A DNA stretch of 64,000 nucleotides from Natrinema versiforme (GCF_005576615.1 NZ_CP040330.1:806001-870000), one strand, 5' to 3'. Positions 43,681 through 53,643 are shown, counted from the first letter of the stretch. Translations and numbers: made by a program. The notes: generated by a model not told the origin, from the letters alone.

Positions 43681-44589
43681 CTACAGATGAGCCTCGACCG
43701 ACTCGAACGACTCGTCCTCGATGGCGCGAGCGATGTCGTCGCTCGCGAGATCCTCGGGCACGTGCTGGGGGTACTTGCGGCGGAAGTAGCCCACGATGTT
43801 CGTCAGATCGCGCCGCAGGAACTCCGCTGCGTTCTCGTGGTCCGTCGGCACGGCTTGGGGCCAGTCGAAGACTTTGACACCCTCCTCATTGACGAAGACG
43901 TTGTACTCGCTCATGTCGGCGTGGACGTACCCATTCGCGTACGCGCGCGACATCTCAGTCAGCAGCAACTCGAGGACGCCGAGTACCTGCTCGTCCTCGA
44001 GTCGGGTTTGGGAGAGCTCGACGCCGTCCATTTTCTCCATGACGATGGCGTGGCGGTTCTGGCCGATCGGCTGGGGGACCGCCACGTCGGGGTAGAGTTC
44101 CTCCAAGATGTCGTGTTCGCGCTCGGCGGCCTTCCGGGCGGTGTACATCCACGAGACGTGGTCGTTGTCCGAGGTGTAGTCCCGTTCCTTGTGGACCTTC
44201 CGGAAGTTCGTATACCCCTCGCGGTGGTACTTCAGCGCGAGCGGTTTGTACGACTTGACCTCGTAGACGTCGCTTTCCTTGCCGACGCCCAGCGGCGAGC
44301 CGAACTCCGAGATCGTGTCCTGCTCGACGAGCGCTCGCAAGGCGAGCGTATCGTAGCCCTCGAACTGGAGGGTGTAGCCCTCGTACTGGATCGTCTTCTT
44401 CTCGACTAACCCGCGCTTGAGACAGCGCTCGAGCCGGTAGTCGACTTCCTCTTCGGTCAGATTGGCGAACTTCGGGAGCTTCTCCCGCTGGACCCACTCG
44501 GAGAACCGCATCCCCTGTTCGACCCCCGAGAGGAGATAGAAGTCCTCGTCCTCGAGTTCCGGGAGCAACCCGGCGACGTTTCGCACCAT
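43681..44589 (-). CDS. rio2: RIO-type serine/threonine kinase, Rio2 subfamily
   Basis: The 302-residue protein has an N-terminal winged helix (residues ~1-85) and a RIO kinase domain. The nucleotide loop is SPLGVGKESDVYEV, the catalytic loop GYVHADMSEYNVFV, and the metal-binding motif VFDWPQAV. Rio2 acts in late maturation of the small ribosomal subunit. Length and domains are normal for archaea. The start ATG 44587-44589 gives the family N-terminus. It is monocistronic. Confidence 0.94.
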   Translation of the reverse strand: MVRNVAGLLPELEDEDFYLLSGVEQGMRFSEWVQREKLPKFANLTEEEVDYRLERCLKRGLVEKKTIQYEGYTLQFEGYDTLALRALVEQDTISEFGSPLGVGKESDVYEVKSYKPLALKYHREGYTNFRKVHKERDYTSDNDHVSWMYTARKAAEREHDILEELYPDVAVPQPIGQNRHAIVMEKMDGVELSQTRLEDEQVLGVLELLLTEMSRAYANGYVHADMSEYNVFVNEEGVKVFDWPQAVPTDHENAAEFLRRDLTNIVGYFRRKYPQHVPEDLASDDIARAIEDESFESVEAHL

Positions 44590-44868
44590 GGGAGGGGGTA
44601 GCCGGCGTGTACGTAAAAACGGCGTGACGAACGCTCGAATGCGTCACAGTTAGCGAGAGGAGTCGTCTCCGTCGGCCTCGCCGGCCGGGCTACTGACGCG
44701 CCATCACGGCATAAATCCCATATCGATATACTAAATCGAGTTCTATATACCGTACTCCTCCTCCGGACGGCGGCCGTTCACCGTCGTGTTCGCGTCGGAT
44801 TTCGTCGTCCTCTCAACGACGGAGAGTGGGCGTCGGTTCAACGGGTATCGCCGTTCGCGGACGAATCG

Positions 44869-45618
44869 TTATTTCCGTTTTTCTCGCTCTCGAGCGAGTT
44901 CGACGGCCGTTTCGGTATGACCGCGCCACGGCTTGCCGTGACCCGGCAGGAGGAGGACCTCGCCGATCGACTCGAGTCGGGACAACGACTCGTACGCGCG
45001 GTCGTGATCCGGGTTGAACCAGTCGGTGAGCAGTTGCGGCTGGTGGCCGCGACCGGCGACGAAATCGGTCGTGACGAGTTCGTCGCCACAGAAGAGGGCC
45101 TCCTGTTCCGGGAAGTGGTACGCGACGTGCCCCTCGCTGTGGCCGGGGGTGTGAACGACTCGCGGCGAGCCCGGCACGTCGAGCGTCTCGCCGTCCGCGA
45201 CCGTCCGAAACGTCGTCAGCGGCGGGACGGAAAGGCCACCCGAGCGAACGAACTCGACCGCATACCGGGAGAGTTCCGGCCGCCAGAGGCGAACGATTCC
45301 TTTAGTGAGAGTCACCTCGGCGTCGCCTCGAGCGTGTGCGGCGTCGGCTTCGTGGAGCCACACCGAGACCCCGGCTTCCCTGCGGAGTCGCTCGGCGAAC
45401 CCCGCGTGATCGGGATGCGCGTGCGTCAGTATGCAGGCGTCGACATCCGTCACGCCGTAGCCCATCGTCTCGAGTTGCCCGTCGAACTGATCCCAGTGTG
45501 CCGGGAAGCCGGTATCGACGACTGTGATGCCGTCGGCCGTCTCCACGAGGTACCAGTTCACTCGCTCGCTCCCGCACCGGTAGACGCCGTCCGCAACGCG
45601 TTCCGAGATCATCGCCAT
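44869..45618 (-). CDS. Metallo-beta-lactamase-fold hydrolase
   Basis: The 249-residue protein has the MBL metal motif THAHPDHAGF, a later HTPGHSEGHVAY, CGDELVTTDF and LLPGHGKPW, so two Zn or Fe ions are expected. Glyoxalase II, lactonase and related hydrolases share this plan; the substrate is unknown. ATG 45616-45618 is preferred to a GTG seven codons earlier; an ATG two codons later is also possible. It is divergent from the lipoate ligase gene. Confidence 0.85.
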   Translation of the reverse strand: MAMISERVADGVYRCGSERVNWYLVETADGITVVDTGFPAHWDQFDGQLETMGYGVTDVDACILTHAHPDHAGFAERLRREAGVSVWLHEADAAHARGDAEVTLTKGIVRLWRPELSRYAVEFVRSGGLSVPPLTTFRTVADGETLDVPGSPRVVHTPGHSEGHVAYHFPEQEALFCGDELVTTDFVAGRGHQPQLLTDWFNPDHDRAYESLSRLESIGEVLLLPGHGKPWRGHTETAVELAREREKRK

Positions 45619-45785
45619 CGATACGTCGACCGAGTTCACGACAGCGAATAAACACCTCGAGGAGTTCTTCGGAACTGGGAATCGAACACGCAGGTGACCC
45701 GTCCGCGGACACGGCCCCGTTCCGGATTCAGGTCCACGGCCGTCCGAACCCTATCTCTAACCCCCTCGAGCGCGATTGGTGGGAT

Positions 45786-46649
45786 ATGAGCGACGCCACA
45801 GACCGTTCGACCGATACGGATCTCGCGGATCGGGACTGGCGGCTGATCCGGGACGAGCCTCGGAACGGAGCGACGCAGATGGCCCTCGAGGAGATCGCGG
45901 CGGGGACGGCCCTCGAGGACGGGATCCGAACGGTCCGAACCTACTCGTGGGAACCGAGTACGCTCTCGTTGGGGTACCGACAGGACGCCGACACCGTCGA
46001 CTGGGACTTCTGCGAGCGCGAGGGGGTCGACGTGACGCGGCGTCAGACCGGCGGCGGTGGCATCTACCACGACCGGTTCGCCGACATCTCCTATACGATC
46101 GTGGCTCCCGCCGACGAGGTCCCCGGGAACCTGATGGACTGTTACGAACTGTTCTGCGAGCCGATCCTCGAGGCCTTCGACCGGATGGGCGTCGACGCCG
46201 CCTTCGCGTCGGCCGAACAGGACGCCATCTACCAGCCCTCGTGTTACCTGCGGGATATCAACCCGGCACACGACATCGTCGCACCGGCGGACGCGGGCGA
46301 CGAGGCGAAAAAGATCAGCGGGAACGCACAGTACCGCCAGCGCGACGTGGTCATCCAGCACGGCTCGATCAGTTACGCCCTCGAGCCCCGGGCACACGTC
46401 GGCGTGTTCGACGCCGAACTCGAGGAATCGACCTTCACCGACCGGGTGACGAGCGTCCGCGACGAGGCGGGTCTCGACCGGGACGGCGCGGTCGAGACGA
46501 TCGCGAATTCGCTGCGGGACTGGTGTGATGCCGAGGTATCGACGTGGCGGGACGGCGAACTCGAGGCTGCGCGGGACCTCGCCGACCGGAAGTTCGGGAG
46601 CAATGCGTGGGTCCGGAATCGGGAGGTGCTCGAGGCCGGAGAGGGGTGA
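45786..46649 (+). CDS. lplA: Lipoate-protein ligase A-family protein
   Basis: The 287-residue biotin/lipoate ligase-fold protein has VTRRQTGGGGIYHD (substrate loop), KKISGNAQYRQRDVVIQHGSI with the catalytic lysine, and an N-terminal EPSTLSLGYRQ. It attaches lipoate or octanoate to E2 or GcvH proteins. Haloarchaeal enzymes may work together with a separate C-terminal partner (LplB); the ~60 C-terminal residues here could supply that role. The window also encodes a lipoate-dependent E1 component at 36.4 kb, but the two are not linked by position. ATG 45786 seems leaderless. Confidence 0.86.
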   Translation: MSDATDRSTDTDLADRDWRLIRDEPRNGATQMALEEIAAGTALEDGIRTVRTYSWEPSTLSLGYRQDADTVDWDFCEREGVDVTRRQTGGGGIYHDRFADISYTIVAPADEVPGNLMDCYELFCEPILEAFDRMGVDAAFASAEQDAIYQPSCYLRDINPAHDIVAPADAGDEAKKISGNAQYRQRDVVIQHGSISYALEPRAHVGVFDAELEESTFTDRVTSVRDEAGLDRDGAVETIANSLRDWCDAEVSTWRDGELEAARDLADRKFGSNAWVRNREVLEAGEG

Positions 46650-46765
46650 CTGCCCGCAGTCGGTGGGCCGTCGTCCGGATCGCTTGAGCGCCTTCCAGCG
46701 CCGTCGATTCCGGTGACTCGACTCGCTCCGAAGTACCTATCACGAACCGGTACTGACGAGTGGCC

Positions 46766-47635
46766 ATGAAGGTCGGTGCACACGTTTCGATCTCCGGTTC
46801 GCGCGTCTCTTCCGACGAGGAAACCCCGCCGTACGACGATCTCCGCAACGCGGTCCACCGCCAACTCGCCTTCGGCGGTAACTGCGGACAGATCTTCACC
46901 ACCTCGCCGCAGGTCTGGCAACAGCCCGAAATCGGCGACGAGGCCGCCGTGGGCTTCCGGGACGAGACCGACGAGGAACTCGAGGGGCCGTGGGTCATTC
47001 ACTCGTCCTACCTCGTCAATCTCTGCACGCCGAAAGACGACCTCCGCCGGAAGTCCATGGAGAGTATGCAGGCGGAACTCGACGCCGCCGAGCGACTCGG
47101 CATTCCGTACGTAAACGTCCACCTCGGGGCCCACACCGGCGCGGGCGTCGAGGGCGGCCTCGACAACGCCGCGAGCGTCATCGACGACCTCGAGGTGCCC
47201 GACGACGTGACGATCCTCATCGAGTCCGACGCGGGCAGCGGAACGAAACTCGGCGGCGAGTTCGAGCACCTCGCGGGAATCATCGACCGCACCGAGACGG
47301 ACATCGGCATCTGTATCGACACCGCCCACACGCTCGTCGCGGGCAACGACCTCACGACGCCCGAGGCGGTCGACGAGACCGTCGGCCGCTTCGACGACGA
47401 GGTCGGACTGGAGTACCTCGAGTACATCCACCTCAACGACTCGAAACACGACGTGGGAACCCACAAGGACGAACACGCCCACGTCGGCGAGGGGTACATC
47501 GGCGAGGACGGCATGAAAGCGATCGTGAACCACCCCGATCTGCGGGACCTGCCGTTCGCGCTCGAGACGCCGACCGAGGACGGCCGCGGCTTCGCGTGGA
47601 ACATCGAGAAGGTCCGAGAACTGCGGGACGACTAA
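46766..47635 (+). CDS. nfo: Endonuclease IV (AP endonuclease)
   Basis: The 289-residue TIM-barrel enzyme cuts at abasic sites in base-excision repair. It starts [10 protein letters not shown] and contains [60 protein letters not shown] and LETPTEDG, which supply the three-zinc site. ATG 46766 gives the conserved N-terminus; a GTG two codons earlier is less likely. It stands in tandem between lplA and a methyltransferase gene. Confidence 0.94.
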   Translation: MKVGAHVSISGSRVSSDEETPPYDDLRNAVHRQLAFGGNCGQIFTTSPQVWQQPEIGDEAAVGFRDETDEELEGPWVIHSSYLVNLCTPKDDLRRKSMESMQAELDAAERLGIPYVNVHLGAHTGAGVEGGLDNAASVIDDLEVPDDVTILIESDAGSGTKLGGEFEHLAGIIDRTETDIGICIDTAHTLVAGNDLTTPEAVDETVGRFDDEVGLEYLEYIHLNDSKHDVGTHKDEHAHVGEGYIGEDGMKAIVNHPDLRDLPFALETPTEDGRGFAWNIEKVRELRDD

Positions 47636-47695
47636 CCCGTCTCGAGCGCTCGAGAAACCGACCCGTTTTTACTCGAGATAGGCGTAGGACGGTCC

Positions 47696-48505
47696 GTGCG
47701 CGAGTTCTCAGAATCCTACCTCAGCCGGACCCGAGCGGGGATGTGGGCCGATTCCCGGGCGGCCCTCGAGCCGCTCGCCCTCGAGTCTCGCGACCGCGTT
47801 CTGGACGTGGGCTGTGGCACCGGCGAACTGAGTCGCGTCCTCGCGGCGGAGTCGCCGGGCGAAGTGATCGGCTGTGACGCCGACTCCGATCTGCTCGCGG
47901 CCGCGAGCGAGCACGTGCCGGTCGTCACCGGCGACGCCGTTCGGCTGCCGTTCCCCGACGACGCGTTCGACCTCGTCGTCTGTCAGGCCTTGCTGATCAA
48001 CCTCCCCGAGCCCGCCGCGGCGCTGGCCGAGTTCGCTCGCGTTTCGCGGGACCTCGTCGCGGCCGTCGAACCCGACAACGCCGCCGTCGAGGTCGACTCG
48101 AGCGTCGACGCCGAAGACGACCTCGAGCGGCGGGCGCGGCGGGCCTACCTCGACGGCGTGCGGACGGACGTGTCGCTCGGGGCCGACGCCCGCGAGGCGT
48201 TCGAGACGGCGGGACTCGAGGTGTGCGAAACGCGCCGGTACGACCACGTTCGGACGGTCGAACCGCCCTACGGCGAGCCGGCGCTGGTCGCGGCCCGCCG
48301 AAAGGCGACCGGCGCGGGGTTGGCCGACGACCGCGAGACGATGCTCTCGGGGGCGTTGACCGAGGCGGAGTACGACGACCTCCGCGGGTCGTGGCGGGAG
48401 ATGGGGCGGACCGTCATCGACCAGATGGAAGCGGGGAAGTACCGCCGCGAAGAAGCGGTTCCGTTCTTCGTGACCGTCGGCCGGGTTTCCGAGAGCGGGC
48501 CGTGA
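47696..48505 (+). CDS. SAM-dependent methyltransferase, class I
   Basis: The 269-residue protein has motif I VLDVGCGTGELSRVL, then VIGCDADSDLL, GDAVRLPFPDDAFDLVVCQAL, a UbiE/ArsM-like methyltransferase core. The last 90 residues form a helical cap that may fix substrate choice. The start is GTG 47696-47698: a TTTTTACT element ~29 nt upstream gives a leaderless mRNA, and no ATG fits. The substrate is unknown. It follows nfo by 60 nt. Confidence 0.84.
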   Translation: MREFSESYLSRTRAGMWADSRAALEPLALESRDRVLDVGCGTGELSRVLAAESPGEVIGCDADSDLLAAASEHVPVVTGDAVRLPFPDDAFDLVVCQALLINLPEPAAALAEFARVSRDLVAAVEPDNAAVEVDSSVDAEDDLERRARRAYLDGVRTDVSLGADAREAFETAGLEVCETRRYDHVRTVEPPYGEPALVAARRKATGAGLADDRETMLSGALTEAEYDDLRGSWREMGRTVIDQMEAGKYRREEAVPFFVTVGRVSESGP

Positions 48506-48523
48506 TCACCGCGGAGCGCTCAC

Positions 48524-48772
48524 TCACTCCCCGGACTGAATGACGATCCGATCGTTCACCGTCTCGACGCGGCTGACGGGGATCTGTAGCCGGTCATCGC
48601 CGTCGGCTCGAGCGGTGTCGCCCGTCGAAGCCCGTCCGCGAGCGTCGACGACGAGGTCGCGGAGCGCGCCGGACTCGAGGTCCATCGTGATGGTATAGAG
48701 CGTGCCGAAGTCAGTACCGTCGATTCCGACGACGGGCTTTCCGTCGAGGTTTCGTGCGAGTATATCGCTCAT
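48524..48772 (-). CDS. PRC-barrel domain protein
   Basis: The 82-residue protein is a single PRC barrel: LARNLDGKPVVGIDG, LYTITMDLESGALRDLVV, IPVSRVETVNDRIVI. In archaea such small barrels occur in RNA-processing (RimM-like) proteins and, as CdpA/CdpB, in cell-division complexes. FtsZ2 is encoded 8 kb away, but the positions do not connect them. ATG 48770-48772 fits the domain start; the open frame upstream is not protein-like. Confidence 0.83.
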   Translation of the reverse strand: MSDILARNLDGKPVVGIDGTDFGTLYTITMDLESGALRDLVVDARGRASTGDTARADGDDRLQIPVSRVETVNDRIVIQSGE

Positions 48773-48884
48773 ACGTCCCCGGGCCACGTCCTGTAATAAA
48801 TGATTTTGGTAACGAAAACTGTCAGGACCCCGCTCTAACGCGTCGGACCGCCACAGCAATGGTGTCACGACGCTACTAGCATGT

Positions 48885-49862
48885 ATGGCCGCGATCGAAC
48901 TCGAGGGGCTCACCAAATCCTACGGGGAGGTCCTCGCCAACGACGATGTCACGTTCGATGTCGAGCGCGGCGAGATATTCGGCTACCTCGGCCCGAACGG
49001 CGCGGGCAAGACGACGACGATCCGGACGCTGCTCGGATTCATCTCGCCGACCGCCGGCTCGGCGCGGCTGCTGGGCCGCGACGTGACCGACGAGGAGCAA
49101 CTGCTCGAGGCCAAGCGCCGAATCGGCTATCTGCCCGACAGCCCGGCGTTCGACGAGACGGCGACCGGTCAGGAACTCCTCGACCTGCACGGCTCGATCA
49201 AGGGAGACGAGCGCAGCGCCGAACTGCTCGAGTTGTTCGACCCGCCGCTGGACCGCGAGATCCGGGCGTACTCGCGGGGGAACGTCCAGAAGTTGGGGCT
49301 CGTGACGACGTTCATGCACGATCCCGAGCTGGTGATCCTCGACGAACCCACCAGCGGGCTGGACCCGCTGCTCCAGCAGCGGTTTACGGAGTTTCTCCGG
49401 GCCGAACGGGAGCGCGGACTGACGGTGTTTTTCTCCTCGCATATCTTAAGCGAGGTGCGAAAGCTGTGCGATCGCGTCGGCATCATCCGAAACGGGCAGT
49501 TGGTCACGGTCGAACCGGTCGAATCGCTGCTGGACAGAAGCGGCAAACTCGTCCGTTTACACGCCGCGAAGTCGATCCCGGTTCAGTCGCTCGAGATCGA
49601 CGGCGTCCACGACCTCGAGACCGATACCGAGAACGTGTCGAGCGGCGGGAGCGAGTACGTGTTCACGTTCACCGGCGACGTCAACGCGCTGCTCGAGGTG
49701 CTTCGGTCATACCGGCTGCTCGATCTCTCGATCGAAGAAGCGCCGCTCGAGGAGGTATTCATGCGGTTTTACGGCGGCGACGGCGCGGCCGATGGATCGG
49801 ACGGAAGCGATCGCGTGGCCGCCGGTGCCACTGCGACGGACGACGGGGACGACGATGTTTGA
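48885..49862 (+). CDS. ABC-2-type exporter ATPase subunit
   Basis: The 325-residue ATPase has Walker A GPNGAGKTTT, Q-loop region GYLPDSPAFDE, the signature YSRGNVQKLGL, Walker B LVILDEPTSGLDP and H-loop FSSHILSEV. The signature lacks the LSGGQ glycines, common in drug- and antibiotic-export ABC-2 systems. An Asp/Ala/Gly-rich tail follows. Its stop overlaps the permease ATG by 8 nt, showing translational coupling. Substrate unknown. Confidence 0.92.
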   Translation: MAAIELEGLTKSYGEVLANDDVTFDVERGEIFGYLGPNGAGKTTTIRTLLGFISPTAGSARLLGRDVTDEEQLLEAKRRIGYLPDSPAFDETATGQELLDLHGSIKGDERSAELLELFDPPLDREIRAYSRGNVQKLGLVTTFMHDPELVILDEPTSGLDPLLQQRFTEFLRAERERGLTVFFSSHILSEVRKLCDRVGIIRNGQLVTVEPVESLLDRSGKLVRLHAAKSIPVQSLEIDGVHDLETDTENVSSGGSEYVFTFTGDVNALLEVLRSYRLLDLSIEEAPLEEVFMRFYGGDGAADGSDGSDRVAAGATATDDGDDDV

Positions 49863-50643
49863 ACTGACGCGGTACGACGGCCGACATCGAGTGCGGGGGA
49901 GCCTCTATCTCTCGATCGGGCTCTCGCTGCTCGCCGCGATGGTCATCTGGGTCTATCCCTCGTTCGAGGCCGAGGTCGATCTGGAGCAACTGCTGGCGGC
50001 CTATCCCGAGCCGATTCTGCAGGTGATGGGCGTCCGGACGATGGCCAGTCTGGGCGGGTTCCTCTCGTTCGAACTCTATACGTTCGGATGGATCATCCTG
50101 CTGGGGCTGTATCTGGCCTACGCCACGGCGGGAACGATCGCCGACGATGTCGACCGCGGTCGGATGGACGTGTTGCTGGCGATGCCGATCTCCCGAACAC
50201 GGTTGGTCGGCGAGCGATTCGCCGCGATGGCGGTGCCGATCGTCGGCGCGAACGTCCTGCCGCCGATCGTCGTCTACGTCGGCGCGCGACTGATCGACCA
50301 TCCCCTCGCCGCGACTGACGTGCTCGCGGTCCATCTCCTCTCGATTCCCTACCTCTTCGCCTGTGCGGGGATCGGCCTGCTCGCGTCGGTCGTCTTCGAC
50401 CGCGCGGCGATCGCCCAGCGGGTCGCGCTCGGCGTCACGTTCGCGCTGTTCCTCTCCGAGTCGCTCCTGACCGGCACCGACGCCGAACCCGTCGGCGCGA
50501 TCGCACCGATGCGGTACTACGATCCGAACGAGATCCTGCTCGAGGGCAGCTACGACCTCGTCGGCACGGGCGTCCTCGTCGCGATGACCGTCGTCCTCCT
50601 GATCGCGGCCCAGCTCTGGTTCCGCCGGAGCGACATCCCCTGA
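49855..50643 (+). CDS. ABC-2-type exporter permease subunit
   Basis: The 262-residue protein has six hydrophobic helices and the ABC-2 coupling helix near GTIADDVDRGRMDVLLAMPISRTRLVGERF. It starts at ATG 49855, inside the end of the ATPase gene; a frame opening at 49792 would overlap the ATPase by 70 nt and adds an unlikely N-terminus. With the ATPase it would form a four-component dimer that exports an unknown substrate. Confidence 0.9.
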   Translation: MFELTRYDGRHRVRGSLYLSIGLSLLAAMVIWVYPSFEAEVDLEQLLAAYPEPILQVMGVRTMASLGGFLSFELYTFGWIILLGLYLAYATAGTIADDVDRGRMDVLLAMPISRTRLVGERFAAMAVPIVGANVLPPIVVYVGARLIDHPLAATDVLAVHLLSIPYLFACAGIGLLASVVFDRAAIAQRVALGVTFALFLSESLLTGTDAEPVGAIAPMRYYDPNEILLEGSYDLVGTGVLVAMTVVLLIAAQLWFRRSDIP

Positions 50644-50723
50644 GTCGGCGTCTCGACTCTCGTCCGATCTGTGCGTGCTGAGAGACCGCGCCCCATTTAC
50701 GGTTCTCGCACCAACGTCCGGTG

Positions 50724-51725
50724 ATGCCTTCTAACGAGTGGGTCCAACGCAACCAGATCGCCGTGTACGCGGTCTCGGTCCTGCTCGCCCTCGGCGTCGG
50801 CGTGGCGTGGCCGGCAGCCGCGCCGTTCTTCGAGCGGCTCATCACACCCGTTTTGGCGGTCCTCCTGTACGTAACCTTCCTCGAGATTCCGTTCGGTCGG
50901 TTCCGTGCGGCGTTTACGAACGGCCGGTTCATGGCCGGCGCGCTCGGGATGAATTTTCTCGTCGTTCCGATCGTCGTCTACGGACTCACCCGAGTTCTCC
51001 CGCAGGAACCGGTCTTGCTCGTCGGCGCGTTCATGGTGTTGCTGACGCCCTGTATCGACTACGTGATCCCGTTTACCGACCTCGCTGACGGGGACGCCGA
51101 GCAGCTCACCGCCGCGACGCCGGCGCTGTTGGTCCTCCAGTTGCTCCTCCTGCCGGGCTATCTCTGGCTGTTCATGGGGAGTCGGATCGCCGCCGTCGTC
51201 GACCCCGACCCCTTCCTCGAGGCATTCCTCCTGCTCATCGCCTTGCCGCTTACCCTCGCGTGGCTCACCGAACTGGGGGCGACGCGGTCGGCGACCGGAC
51301 GCCGGTGGCAGGACGCGATGGGGTGGCTTCCGGTCCCGATGATGGGTGCGACCCTGCTGGTCGTGATCGCCTCGCAGCTCCCTCGAGTCGGGGATTCGAT
51401 CGGGCAGATCGCAGCGGTCGTCCCGGTATACGTCGCGTTTCTCGTCGTCATGCCCCTGCTGGGTCGGGTGGCGGCCGGACTTCTCCGACTGAATACCGGC
51501 GAGAGCCGCGCGCTCGTCTTTACCTCCGTGACGCGGAACTCGCTGGTCGTGCTCCCGCTGGCGCTGGCGCTCCCGGCGGGCTACGAGCTGGCACCGGCGG
51601 TCGTCGTCACGCAGACGCTGGTGGAACTGACCGGGATGGTCGTCCTCACGCGAGTCGTCCCCACGTGGCTCGTCTCGGAGCGTCCGGCGTCGCTTTCGGC
51701 CCCCGGTATCGCCGAGAACGAGTGA
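50724..51725 (+). CDS. Arsenic-resistance/bile-acid symporter-family transporter (Acr3-like)
   Basis: The 333-residue protein has ten helices of the BASS/Acr3 fold. The crossing-helix cysteine region reads LLTPCIDYVIPFTDLADGD, and SVTRNSLVVLPLALALP near the C-terminus is the second unwound motif. NCBI-type annotation of similar haloarchaeal proteins is 'arsenic resistance protein'. No ArsR, ArsC or ArsM gene is adjacent, so arsenite export is a family inference. The Bat-type regulator at 51.7 kb converges with it. ATG 50724 follows a GTG one codon earlier. Confidence 0.82.
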   Translation: MPSNEWVQRNQIAVYAVSVLLALGVGVAWPAAAPFFERLITPVLAVLLYVTFLEIPFGRFRAAFTNGRFMAGALGMNFLVVPIVVYGLTRVLPQEPVLLVGAFMVLLTPCIDYVIPFTDLADGDAEQLTAATPALLVLQLLLLPGYLWLFMGSRIAAVVDPDPFLEAFLLLIALPLTLAWLTELGATRSATGRRWQDAMGWLPVPMMGATLLVVIASQLPRVGDSIGQIAAVVPVYVAFLVVMPLLGRVAAGLLRLNTGESRALVFTSVTRNSLVVLPLALALPAGYELAPAVVVTQTLVELTGMVVLTRVVPTWLVSERPASLSAPGIAENE

Positions 51726-51732
51726 CCGTGCG

Positions 51733-52401
51733 CTACGACGACTGGTCGGCGGGGTACACCGTGTTCTCGATGAGCGTTTTCACGCCGCGACGAAAGCGTT
51801 CCGACGTCGCGTTCGGCGAGATCCCGAGTCGGTCGCCGAGTTCCGCGAGCGAACACGATCGCGGAATGTCGAGGTAGCCGGCGTCGACGGCGGCGACGAG
51901 CGCCTCGTGCTGGTACTCCGTCATGCCGAACTCCGAGCGCGTCCCCGCACCGCCGACGCTCTCTCCTTTCTCGTACAGCTTCCGGAGTTCGACCTCCAGA
52001 TCCTGCTCCACGAAGAAGGCGTAAAACCGCTCGAGCGCCTCGTCGCTGGGAAAGGCGACGCGAAAGCGCCACCCCTCGCTCGTCGCGGTCACCTCCTGTA
52101 AGACGCCGCCCTCTTCGATCACGAGCGGATACACGCTCGATCGGTGGCCCTCGGGCGTCAATTCGAGTTGGTAGAGGCGACGCTCGTCGAACTCGACCAC
52201 TCGGACGGGAGCGGTGACGGTCGGATCGGCCTCGAGCGCGGCGTCGAACGCCGCGAACTCGTCGCCGTCGACCCAGACGAGCAGTTGGTGGTCACCGTCT
52301 TCGGTGAGGTCGGACTGTTCCCACGTGACCGTTACGTCCGATGTGTGCGAGAGCGTTTCGCGGAGAATAGGATAGTCGATGAGGAGCGTAGCGAGTAGCA
52401 T
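51733..52401 (-). CDS. Bat-type HTH_10 transcriptional regulator
   Basis: The 222-residue protein has the bacterioopsin-transactivator sensor-like domain followed by HTH_10: MTEYQHEALVAAVDAGYLDIP, then LAELGDRLGISPNATSERFRRG. It is the same family as the regulator at 33.6 kb, but the two differ strongly outside the HTH. It lies 8 nt from the convergent transporter stop and divergent from the DUF7344 gene, either of which might be a target. Confidence 0.87.
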   Translation of the reverse strand: MLLATLLIDYPILRETLSHTSDVTVTWEQSDLTEDGDHQLLVWVDGDEFAAFDAALEADPTVTAPVRVVEFDERRLYQLELTPEGHRSSVYPLVIEEGGVLQEVTATSEGWRFRVAFPSDEALERFYAFFVEQDLEVELRKLYEKGESVGGAGTRSEFGMTEYQHEALVAAVDAGYLDIPRSCSLAELGDRLGISPNATSERFRRGVKTLIENTVYPADQSS

Positions 52402-52537
52402 CGTGGCGAGATACCGTCGGTAGGTATCGGTGTGGTTTTTCGGTTTCGGCTCCGACGATCACGAACGATCCGGACGGATAAAGGACGTGAATACTTCCGC
52501 GTCGGAGCTATCCGACGGATCCGTCCATTGATACGCA

Positions 52538-52909
52538 ATGGCAGACCGGCATGCGGACGGGGACGAAAAGCGAAATTCGATAGATCTGTCGTTTGCTGCA
52601 TTGAGTGACCCGCGTCGCCGGTCCCTCTGCCGATACGCGATGCGGACGGGGACAGAGAGCGTCGCATCCGAGGACCTCGTCGACTACGTCATCGAGCGAG
52701 CACCGGAGACGGGGTCGGCTGAGCCCGACCGGCGGGCCGTCGAGACGGAACTCCGCCACGTCCACCTGCCGAAACTGGACGAGGCCGGAATGGTCGACTA
52801 CGACCGGCAGAGCGGCGTCGTCCACGTCGACCGCGCGACGGTCGCAAAGCGGCTCGAGGATGTTCGCGCGGCGATCGCAGACCTACAGGACAGCGCGGCG
52901 GTCAGGTAG
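52538..52909 (+). CDS. DUF7344-type winged-helix protein
   Basis: The 123-residue protein opens with a charged tail and then SFAALSDPRRRSLCRYAM, VASEDLVDYVIER, RHVHLPKLDEAGMVDYDRQSGVV, the pattern of small haloarchaeal winged-helix proteins collected as DUF7344. A DNA-binding regulatory role is likely from the fold; no target is known. ATG 52538 has no Shine-Dalgarno and may be leaderless. It converges with the next leftward gene. Confidence 0.8.
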   Translation: MADRHADGDEKRNSIDLSFAALSDPRRRSLCRYAMRTGTESVASEDLVDYVIERAPETGSAEPDRRAVETELRHVHLPKLDEAGMVDYDRQSGVVHVDRATVAKRLEDVRAAIADLQDSAAVR

Positions 52910-52944
52910 GACGGAGCGGCTGCAGGTAGGGGCCGATCGGCGCG

Positions 52945-53643
52945 TCAGACGACGTCGCCGCGAACCGTCACGCCGTCCTGTCGTTCGCGCCACGAGTGGA
53001 GCTCCCGGGCCGCCGCGTCGGCCTCGTCGTCGTCCATGCCGAGCATCTCGAGGGCGGCGGACAGCGTCGGCAGCGCCAGTTCGCTCTCCCGGAGCTTCCG
53101 GAACGCGTCGTCGCTTCTGGTGCCGTCGGCCCACAGACAGACCCCGCGCGGGTCGAGCAACTGGGTGTAATCCTCCCGGAGTTGCGCGCCGCGCAGTCGC
53201 TGCGTGACGTTGTCCTCGAACGAGGCGTTACAGACCTCGAGATGGATCGGCTCGTCGTCCCCGAGGAGGTGTGCGGCGAGACACTGCTCGGGCGCGGCGT
53301 GGCCGTTCGCATTGGCGCGAAGGTAGTCGGGATGTTCGCGGGCCCAGTCGGCCCGAACCGATTTCCCGACGCCCTCGATGCCGTGGGACTCGCGGAACCG
53401 GGCGTTCGGGTCACCTGCGTTCGACTCGGTTCCGTCGTCGCTCGATGCCGTCGGCTCGCTGTCGTCGCGCAGCAACACGTCCTTGGTCACGTAGATATCC
53501 AGTCGCTCGACGGGATCGAGGCCGAGCGCGATATCGCCGAGCGCCCACACCTCGCGGACGGGCACCGGCAGCCGGTCGTCCTCGACGGTGTCGACGAATC
53601 GCTCGAGGCGATCGACCGCGTCACTGCGGTCAAATCCAGTCAT
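52945..53643 (-). CDS. Conserved haloarchaeal protein of unknown function
   Basis: The 232-residue soluble acidic protein begins with a domain like WALGDIALGLDPVERLDIYVTKD, which suggests a nucleotidyltransferase-like or ligand-binding strand pattern, followed by an Asp/Ser linker and HLEVCNASFEDNVTQRL. It is conserved in haloarchaea near the NcsA-FtsZ2 region, but I know of no function. ATG 53641-53643 was chosen because the nine earlier codons look non-coding. It is divergent from the alpha/beta hydrolase gene. Confidence 0.72.
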   Translation of the reverse strand: MTGFDRSDAVDRLERFVDTVEDDRLPVPVREVWALGDIALGLDPVERLDIYVTKDVLLRDDSEPTASSDDGTESNAGDPNARFRESHGIEGVGKSVRADWAREHPDYLRANANGHAAPEQCLAAHLLGDDEPIHLEVCNASFEDNVTQRLRGAQLREDYTQLLDPRGVCLWADGTRSDDAFRKLRESELALPTLSAALEMLGMDDDEADAAARELHSWRERQDGVTVRGDVV